Below are positions 6,605-11,554 of a stretch of 11,554 bases of DNA, piece after piece. The position numbers and the translations under genes were made by a program. The stretch spans positions 1 through 11,554 of the forward strand of contig JANYBY010000158.1 of assembly GCA_025360565.1 (NCBI GenBank), read 5' to 3'. The stretch comes from Bacteroidota bacterium (GTDB taxonomy: Bacteria > Bacteroidota > Bacteroidia > B-17B0 > Aurantibacillaceae). The notes below the pieces were generated by a model. The model was not told the DNA's origin. It saw nothing but the letters and a program-made list of their open reading frames with translations, and searched no databases. Position 1 is the stretch's first letter; each line of letters starts with the position of its first letter.

Positions 6605-7609
6605 ATGAAAAAAATTGGTATACTACTTTTATTTTTTTTGATAGTTGGATTTAAGGATTCTTACGAATTATTTTTTGTGCCGGCTAACTGGCCTAAACCG
6701 CTTTATGATTTTTCGAAAAATAAGATCACTTCACAAAAAGTATTGCTCGGCAAAACACTTTTTTATGACCCCGCGCTTTCGGCCAATAACACCATTTCCT
6801 GCGCCAACTGTCATTCTCAGTACTCCGCATTCACACATGTAGATCATGCTTTAAGTCATGGCATACGCGATAGCATTGGTACCCGCAATTCGCCGGCATT
6901 AATGAACCTTGCCTGGCAAAAATTATTTATGTGGGATGGCGCCATTAATAATTTAGATATGCAGGCCCTGGCTCCAATTGCTCATCCTGCCGAAATGAGC
7001 AGTAATATAAATGATGTGGTAAATAAGCTGAACCAAAAAAAAATGTACCGCGCTTTATTTTACAACGCTTTTGGCGACAGTGTAGCAACAGGCGAAAGAA
7101 CACTGAAAGCTTTCGCGCAATTTTTACTCACCATTATAAGTGCAAACTCAAAATACGATAAAGTAATTCGTAAGGAAGAAAAATTCAACGATCAGGAAAA
7201 GAACGGTTACCAATTATTTAAAAAAAATTGCGCTTCCTGCCACAAAGAACCTTTGTTTACCACAAATAATTTTGCCAATAATGGTTTAAAACAGGATACT
7301 ATTTTAAAGGATGATGGAAGATACAAGATAACAAAATTGCCGAGCGACTCTTTAAAATTTAAAATACCAACATTACGAAATATCGAATTTACGTATCCAT
7401 ACATGCACGATGGCCGTTTTAAAAAATTATCGGAGGTACTCGATCATTATATTGGGAACATTTCACCTTCTAAAACATTGGCTGCCGAATTGCGAGCCCC
7501 TATTGTTTTAACATCGAATGAAAAGGTGGATCTCACCACTTTTTTACTAACTCTTACGGATAAGGATTTTTTGTTTGATAAAAAGTTTAGTTACGCCGGG
7601 TTCAAATAG
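6605..7609 (+). CDS. Di-haem cytochrome c peroxidase / MauG-MbnH-like enzyme
   Basis: This 334-residue protein of the bacterial di-haem peroxidase (CcpA/MauG) superfamily is exported by an N-terminal hydrophobic segment (about 4-15). Haem-binding motifs are C66-A-N-C69-H70 and C209-A-S-C212-H213. Other family marks are LGKTLFYDPALSANNTISC, FTHVDHALSHGI, TRNSPALMN, LFMWDGAINNLDMQALAPI, HPAEM, the linker NGYQLFKKNCASC, and FKIPTLRNIEFTYPYMHDGRF with M267 or nearby Tyr as the possible second ligand of the second haem. It would act in the periplasm, either reducing peroxide or, as with MauG and MbnH, oxidising a protein substrate. The adjacent MbnP-like gene (zero bases between stop and start) makes the MbnP-modifying role the better guess. 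Plain peroxidase activity cannot be excluded from sequence. Confidence 0.88.
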   Translation: MKKIGILLLFFLIVGFKDSYELFFVPANWPKPLYDFSKNKITSQKVLLGKTLFYDPALSANNTISCANCHSQYSAFTHVDHALSHGIRDSIGTRNSPALMNLAWQKLFMWDGAINNLDMQALAPIAHPAEMSSNINDVVNKLNQKKMYRALFYNAFGDSVATGERTLKAFAQFLLTIISANSKYDKVIRKEEKFNDQEKNGYQLFKKNCASCHKEPLFTTNNFANNGLKQDTILKDDGRYKITKLPSDSLKFKIPTLRNIEFTYPYMHDGRFKKLSEVLDHYIGNISPSKTLAAELRAPIVLTSNEKVDLTTFLLTLTDKDFLFDKKFSYAGFK

Positions 7610-7655
7610 AATTTCGGGTAAAAAAACTAAAAATTAGTTCACCTTAGTATAAACC

Positions 7656-7686
7656 CCTTTTTTGGAAGTTTTCGTCTTAAAAAAGG
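7656..7686. repeat. A/T-rich inverted repeat downstream of the di-haem gene
   Basis: CCTTTTTT (7656-7663) and AAAAAAGG (7679-7686) are perfect 8-base complements around a 15-base loop. A second small palindrome, AACTAA-AAA-TTAGTT, lies at 7626-7640. Neither is followed by a T-run, so they are poor intrinsic terminators, but nothing better closes the MbnP-MbnH transcript. Confidence 0.3.
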
Positions 7687-7733
7687 CACTGTTTATGCTT
7701 TAACCCCTTTAAAGCCAGTTTTTTAATGTAAAA

Positions 7734-7764
7734 TTGGCAAATATGGGCTAAAATGATATATTTG
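7734..7764 (+). promoter_or_regulatory. Housekeeping promoter of secDF
   Basis: TTG (7734-7736) and TATATTTG (7757-7764) are separated by 20 bases. This is an exact match to the Bacteroidota primary-sigma pattern TTG...TAnnTTTG. Transcription should begin around 7770, leaving a leader of some 35-40 A/T-rich bases before the ATG at 7808. Confidence 0.7.
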
Positions 7765-7807
7765 CACCCTTATTTAAAGTAAGATAATTCAATAGAAACT
7801 TAAGATT

Positions 7808-10800
7808 ATGCAAAACAAAGGTGCAGTTAAAATATTTGCCATTTTACTTGGCTTGGCATGTATTTTTTATTTATCGTTTACATGGGTAACACGCGGAATA
7901 GAAAATGACGCGGACGAATATGCCAAAAATCAAACCGGTTCCGCCAAATTACAAGCAGCCGCTTCTGATTATTCAAAAGGAAACTCTTCAAAAAAGAACA
8001 GCTACCTCGATTCTTTGCAGTCCTACATAAAGGACCGCTATTTGGATTCAATGAAAAAAATACCGGTTTACGATATTTTGATCGCTGAGTACACTTACGA
8101 AGAATGTAAAAAGAACGAGATCAATCTTGGACTCGATCTACGCGGTGGTATGAACGTAACGTTAGAGGTTTCGGTATTGGATATTGTAAAAGGACTAAGT
8201 AATTATAGCGCAGATCCAACCTTTAATAAGGCATTAACCGAAACGCAAAAAAACCTGGGTGTAAAGAACAACGATGATTTTATTACACTTTTTCAAAAAA
8301 CGTACAACGAGGTTTCAAATAAGCAAGGCCGTTTAGCGCCGTTGTTTCAAAGCATCGAAAACAAAAATAAAATTTCTTATAACTCAACTAACGACGAAGT
8401 AATTAAATTTATTCGTGAACGCACAAATGAAGCAATTGGCAATGCCGAAAAAACATTCCGCAGTCGTATCGATCGTTTTGGCGTAACACAGCCAAACATT
8501 CAAAAATTGGAAGCAAGTGGACGTATCCTTGTTGAATTACCCGGTGTTAAAGATAAAGCACGCGTGCGCGAATTATTACAAGGTACCGCTAACTTAGAGT
8601 TCTGGGAAACTTACGAGCAGGGCGAGATCGCTAACATGATGGACAAAGCAAATTATGTTATACGCACCGCTTTATTTCCTGAAACAATTGCCAATATAAA
8701 AGATACCAACGCCGTTAAAATTGATACATCAAAAGTTGCTGTAAAGAACGGAACGCTTGAAATAAATAAGCAGGAAAAAGGTGATTCTGCTAAAAAAGCC
8801 GATACATCAAAAATTGCTGCAACAACCGGAAGTGTAAATCCGCAAGATACCGCTTTAAAGAATTTTCAAAAACGTTACCCTTTATATTCCATGTATTCGC
8901 CACTGCGCCCAAACATTGTGTTTGATGATAAGGGCCAGCCGAAAAGTTATGGCGAAGGTGCAGTGTTAGGCCGTTCGTATTCTAAAGCCGATACAGCTAA
9001 GGTTAACGACTATTTACGAATTGCAAGAGCAAAAAATGTATTCCCATCTAAATTAAAATTTATGTGGGGTGCAAAAGAAGTTGAGCAAAAACAAGAAGGT
9101 AAAGTAATGAATACCTATTACGAATTGTTTGTAATTAAACAAACCGACAGTAAAGGTAAAGCAGCGTTAAGCGGCGATATTATTACCGATGCGCACAAAG
9201 ATTATAACCAATCAAGCGGTGGCGTTCCTTTGATCAGTATGAACATGAATACTGAGGCGGCACAAAAGTGGGCAACCATTACTGCGGCCAACAAAGGTAA
9301 ATGCGTTGCAGTTGTTATGGATAACATGGTTTACTCTGCACCTCGTGTTAATTCTGAAATTAAAGGAGGACAATCGCAAATTACCGGAAACTTTACCGAT
9401 ACCGAAGCAGATGCTTTAGCGGCAATTTTAAGTGCGGGTAAATTACCTGCCCCTGCGCGTATTGTTGAAGAGAGTGTGGTTGGTCCTACTATCGGGGCTG
9501 AAGCTGTTAGCTCAGGTTTAATCAGTTTCGTTATTGCATTATTGGTTATTTTACTTTTTATGGCTGCTTATTATAACAAAGCAGGTTTGGTTGCCAACAT
9601 TGCGTTGGTGGCTAACATGTTCTTTATTATGGGTGTGCTAACATCAATGGGCGCAGTATTAACACTACCGGGCATTGCAGGTATAGTATTAACAATAGGT
9701 TTAGCGGTGGATGCGAACATCCTTATTTTTGAACGTATTCGTGAGGAACTCGCTCTCGGCAAATCAAGCCAGATGGCTGTTAAAGAAGGATTCAAACATG
9801 CCATGAGTTCTATCATCGATTCAAACGTAACCTTATTATTATTAGGTGTTATTCTTTACATCTTTGGTAGCGGCCCGGTTCAAGGTTTTGCGACTACATT
9901 ATGTGTGGGTATCATCGCTTCTTTATTCTCTGCTATTTTAATTACACGCGTAATTTTTGAATGGATGTTAGAGCGTAAAATGCAAATTCCTTTTGATAAT
10001 TCGTTTACACGTAACGCGTTTAAAAATATTCAGTTTGATTTTGTAGGCAAACGTAAAATGTATTACGCTATTTCTTCCATCATCATTGCTTTAGGTGTAG
10101 TATTCTACTTTAAAAATCACGGTTTAAATTTAGGTGTTGATTTTAAAGGTGGTCGTACTTACCAAGTTCGATTTGAAAATGACATGAACACCGAAGACAT
10201 TAAAAAAGCTTTGGCTCCTGTTTTTGATGGTGCTCCTGAGGTTAAAAGTTTAGGAAGCGCTAAGCAGGCCAAGATCACAACTATTTATCGCGTATCGGAT
10301 ACAGATCCTAATGCCGATCAGCAAGTAGAAGAAGCTTTAAATAAAGGTTTAGGTTCGTTAGGCGCTAAGTTCGAAATCATGCAGCAGCAAAAAGTAGGAC
10401 CAACCATTGCCACCGACATTGTGTACGGAGCATACGGCGCCATTTTGTTCTCTTGTTTAATGATGTTCTTATACATTGTAGTTCGTTTCCGTAAATGGCA
10501 ATATGGTTTGGGTTCGGTTGTGGCTTTATTCCACGACGTGCTCATTGTATTATCATGCTACACCATCATTCACGGTTTATTCCCTAAATTACTGAACCTC
10601 GAAATTGGTCAGGATTTTATTGCCGCCATCTTAACCGTTATGGGTTATACCATGACCGAGACTGTGGTTGTGTTTGACAGGATCCGTGAAAAATTAGCCG
10701 ACGCCGGTAAAGGCGATGTGTTTGGCGAAGAGCGTAACAAATTAATTAATTACGCGTTAAACAGTACCTTAAGCCGTACTATTTTAACATCGTTAACCGT

Positions 10801-10966
10801 ATTTTTTGTGTTATTGGTTATATTTATTTTCGGCGGAGAAAGTATTCGCGGATTTATTTTCGCCTTACTCATCGGTCGTGTAATTGGTACTTACTCTTCA
10901 TTGTGTATCTCAACACCTATCGTTGTTGATTTTGACAAGAAGCAAGCCGCACCGGTTAAGAAATAA
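7808..10966 (+). CDS. secDF: Fused protein translocase subunit SecDF
   Basis: This 1052-residue SecD-SecF fusion is normal for Bacteroidota. It is an inner-membrane RND-type protein that uses the proton gradient to help pull secreted proteins from the SecYEG channel. The order is a first helix (about 8-28), the SecD motif NLGLDLRGGMNVTLEV (about 106), the P1 domain with FRSRIDRFGVTQPNIQKLE (about 216) and ELPGVKDKARVRELLQGTA, the P1 head, VVGPTIGAEA, a helix bundle with GLAVDANILIFERIREEL (about 632), the SecF-half motif NLGVDFKGGRTYQVRFE (about 774), KVGPTIATDI, and helices with TETVVVFDRIREKL (about 949). A Lys/Asp/Thr-rich insertion (about 300-350) carries two copies of DTSK-V/I-A. The gene stands alone, with its own promoter and terminator. 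Confidence 0.97.
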   Translation: MQNKGAVKIFAILLGLACIFYLSFTWVTRGIENDADEYAKNQTGSAKLQAAASDYSKGNSSKKNSYLDSLQSYIKDRYLDSMKKIPVYDILIAEYTYEECKKNEINLGLDLRGGMNVTLEVSVLDIVKGLSNYSADPTFNKALTETQKNLGVKNNDDFITLFQKTYNEVSNKQGRLAPLFQSIENKNKISYNSTNDEVIKFIRERTNEAIGNAEKTFRSRIDRFGVTQPNIQKLEASGRILVELPGVKDKARVRELLQGTANLEFWETYEQGEIANMMDKANYVIRTALFPETIANIKDTNAVKIDTSKVAVKNGTLEINKQEKGDSAKKADTSKIAATTGSVNPQDTALKNFQKRYPLYSMYSPLRPNIVFDDKGQPKSYGEGAVLGRSYSKADTAKVNDYLRIARAKNVFPSKLKFMWGAKEVEQKQEGKVMNTYYELFVIKQTDSKGKAALSGDIITDAHKDYNQSSGGVPLISMNMNTEAAQKWATITAANKGKCVAVVMDNMVYSAPRVNSEIKGGQSQITGNFTDTEADALAAILSAGKLPAPARIVEESVVGPTIGAEAVSSGLISFVIALLVILLFMAAYYNKAGLVANIALVANMFFIMGVLTSMGAVLTLPGIAGIVLTIGLAVDANILIFERIREELALGKSSQMAVKEGFKHAMSSIIDSNVTLLLLGVILYIFGSGPVQGFATTLCVGIIASLFSAILITRVIFEWMLERKMQIPFDNSFTRNAFKNIQFDFVGKRKMYYAISSIIIALGVVFYFKNHGLNLGVDFKGGRTYQVRFENDMNTEDIKKALAPVFDGAPEVKSLGSAKQAKITTIYRVSDTDPNADQQVEEALNKGLGSLGAKFEIMQQQKVGPTIATDIVYGAYGAILFSCLMMFLYIVVRFRKWQYGLGSVVALFHDVLIVLSCYTIIHGLFPKLLNLEIGQDFIAAILTVMGYTMTETVVVFDRIREKLADAGKGDVFGEERNKLINYALNSTLSRTILTSLTVFFVLLVIFIFGGESIRGFIFALLIGRVIGTYSSLCISTPIVVDFDKKQAAPVKK

Positions 10967-10983
10967 AAATTAAAAAAACAGTC

Positions 10984-11015
10984 AAAGCCCTTCATAAATC
11001 GTGAAGGGCTTTTTT
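10984..11015 (+). terminator. Intrinsic terminator of secDF
   Basis: AAAGCCCTTCA (10984-10994) pairs over 11 bp with TGAAGGGCTTT (11002-11012) around a 7-base loop. The right arm runs into a T-tract. It begins 17 bases after the secDF stop codon. Confidence 0.9.
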
Positions 11016-11028
11016 ATTAATTTAGTTG

Positions 11029-11220
11029 ATGAATTTGCAGAACATCTATATTTCAAAGGGTTTAATCATTGCCAGTTTTTTATTCGGCACAGATCTTTCT
11101 TCTCAGAATAATTTAAAATTTACCGGTAATTTAAGCGATAGGGAAGCAAAGGATTCCCTGGTTTTCTATTTTCAAATTCGACCCTTTCAGGGTCGGAATG
11201 ATCTTTTATATTTTTTCTAG
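11029..11220 (+). pseudogene. 5' fragment of a secreted-protein gene cut by a palindromic repeat
   Basis: The ATG at 11029 starts MNLQNIYISKGLIIASFLFG, which with TDLSSQ makes a plausible signal peptide. NNLKFTGNLSDREAKDSL and VFYFQ follow. From about base 11176 the frame runs through the first palindromic repeat and stops at 11218. No continuation of a recognisable protein appears in any frame after the repeats. The simplest reading is the start of a secreted-protein gene whose remainder was lost. The family cannot be identified from some 45 residues. A small intact secreted peptide of 63 residues is the alternative. Confidence 0.4.
11177..11197 (-). repeat. GACCCTGAAAGGGTC palindrome, inverted copy 1
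   Basis: The core at 11180-11194 reads GACCCTTTCAGGGTC, the exact reverse complement of the two downstream copies. The stem has 9 bp with one wobble pair (11177-11185 with 11189-11197) and a TTC loop. It lies inside the frame of the truncated gene. Confidence 0.85.
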
Positions 11221-11228
11221 TCACATTT

Positions 11229-11243
11229 GATCCCTTCGGGATT
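11229..11243. repeat. Variant palindrome GATCCCTTCGGGATT
   Basis: ATCCC (11230-11234) pairs with GGGAT (11238-11242) around a TTC loop. It has the same size and loop as inverted copy 1 but a different stem, so it is a related short hairpin in the same cluster. Confidence 0.6.
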
Positions 11244-11256
11244 GGGTTCTCACAAA

Positions 11257-11273
11257 TGACCCTGAAAGGGTCA
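11257..11273 (+). repeat. GACCCTGAAAGGGTC palindrome, copy 2
   Basis: The core lies at 11258-11272, with GACCCT and AGGGTC around a GAA loop and one extra flanking T-A pair. It is identical in core to the copy at 11305-11319. Confidence 0.85.
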
Positions 11274-11303
11274 AATATTAATAGCGAAATTTCTAAACGT
11301 TTA

Positions 11304-11320
11304 CGACCCTGAAAGGGTCG
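11304..11320 (+). repeat. GACCCTGAAAGGGTC palindrome, copy 3
   Basis: The core lies at 11305-11319 and is extended by a C-G pair (11304, 11320) and followed by AAT, as in the reverse complement of copy 1. Together the three copies form a REP-like cluster of one inverted and two direct units within 145 bases. Confidence 0.85.
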
Positions 11321-11387
11321 AATGTTTCCCTTAAAAAAAATCAGGAAGTTTTTTTGCGGACAAAATGTTGCTCTTCTTATTTGCGCA

Positions 11388-11413
11388 GCCACTCGCGAGG
11401 ACTGTCTTGTGGC
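11388..11413. other. Possible structured element, GCCAC / GTGGC hairpin
   Basis: GCCAC (11388-11392) pairs with GTGGC (11409-11413). Inside, AGGA can pair with TCTT around a CTG loop, leaving TCGCG as a bulge. An 8-base palindrome, CTCGCGAG (11392-11399), overlaps it. This GC-rich patch stands out from its A/T-rich surroundings and shows no coding signal of its own. It may be a further repeat or a small RNA structure. Confidence 0.3.
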
Positions 11414-11425
11414 CCTGCCTCTAAA

Positions 11426-11449
11426 AATCCTTCCCCTTGGGAAGGATTT
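11426..11449. repeat. AAATCCTTCCC / GGAAGGATTT hairpin
   Basis: AAATCCTTCC (11426-11435) pairs with GGAAGGATTT (11440-11449) around a CCTT loop. It is followed by AGGATGGGC and a T-run from 11459. It could work as a terminator for anything transcribed rightwards, but similar hairpins are scattered as repeats in Bacteroidota genomes. Confidence 0.6.
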
Positions 11450-11479
11450 AGGATGGGCTTTTTTCCGTACTTTTACTTA

Positions 11480-11554
11480 ATGAATAAACTGGTATTGGGC
11501 TTAGTTTCATCAGGGCTTTTTTTAATTTGCGGCTTATTTCAATTTGCTGCAGAT
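11480..11554 (+). CDS. Start of a signal-peptide-bearing protein, cut by the window end
   Basis: The ATG at 11480 begins an open frame of 25 codons that runs off the window. It reads MNKLVLGLVSSGLFLICGLF and then QFAAD: a Lys after the start, then a long hydrophobic core. This is a signal peptide or first transmembrane helix. The protein family cannot be told from this. It lies just after the palindromic cluster and its promoter is not evident. Confidence 0.5.
   Translation, partial: MNKLVLGLVSSGLFLICGLFQFAAD

Noticed and set aside
9571..10545. Two - strand open frames of 75-81 codons within secDF
   Set aside because: They lie wholly opposite conserved SecDF helices and show no independent coding evidence.
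11177..11320. CRISPR-like array
   Set aside because: The units are short palindromes in mixed orientation with unequal spacing, and no cas genes are present.
11120..11392. A 90-residue open frame on the - strand across the repeats
   Set aside because: Its peptide repeats (RPFQGRK, DPFRV) come from the palindromes read through; no start context and no family resemblance.

Overview
The window reads as a low-GC member of the Bacteroidota. The evidence is a fused SecD-SecF protein of 1052 residues, a C-terminal type IX secretion (T9SS) sorting domain, A-rich leaders without Shine-Dalgarno sequences, a TTG-N20-TAnnTTTG promoter upstream of secDF, signal peptides ending in FSQ or ISQ, and several palindromic intergenic repeats. 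The genus cannot be fixed from the sequence.

Layout. Positions 1-1518 hold three broken genes. The first is the C-terminal remnant of a sensor protein with a coiled coil and the signature DSIHYAKRIQ (+ strand). The second is an SRPBCC/AHSA1-like gene with two compensating frameshifts at A8 tracts (- strand). The third is an exported PepSY-like gene with one frameshift at a C5 run (- strand). All three clear frameshifts lie in homopolymers, so they are either decay or consensus error. Positions 1640-2892 hold an anchored haem-binding (CxxCH) protein and a six-helix membrane protein whose C-terminal tail is a paralogue of the broken sensor's tail.

Positions 2981-7609 are the most interesting part. 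An ECF sigma factor with a TTG start is followed by a small single-pass protein placed like an anti-sigma factor, then by an anchored periplasmic heavy-metal-sensor-like protein (Spy/CpxP/CnrX type). This order resembles a CnrYXH-type metal-sensing unit. Next come a secreted YHYH-domain protein with a T9SS tail, an MbnP-like protein, and a di-haem MauG/MbnH-like peroxidase whose start codon directly follows the MbnP stop. A bipartite sequence, ACCGCAAG-N16-CATCTAA, occurs exactly twice: before the putative anti-sigma gene and before the YHYH gene. It looks like the promoter of the cluster's own sigma factor. The model is that the sigma factor drives both its own negative regulators and an envelope (probably copper-related) output made of YHYH, MbnP and MbnH. 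A strong hairpin between the YHYH and MbnP genes overlaps the apparent MbnP signal-peptide codons.

Positions 7734-11015 hold secDF with a good housekeeping promoter and an intrinsic terminator. The final 540 bases contain a truncated secreted-protein gene, three copies of a 15-bp palindrome (one inverted), related hairpins, and the first 25 codons of a signal-peptide-bearing gene that runs off the window.
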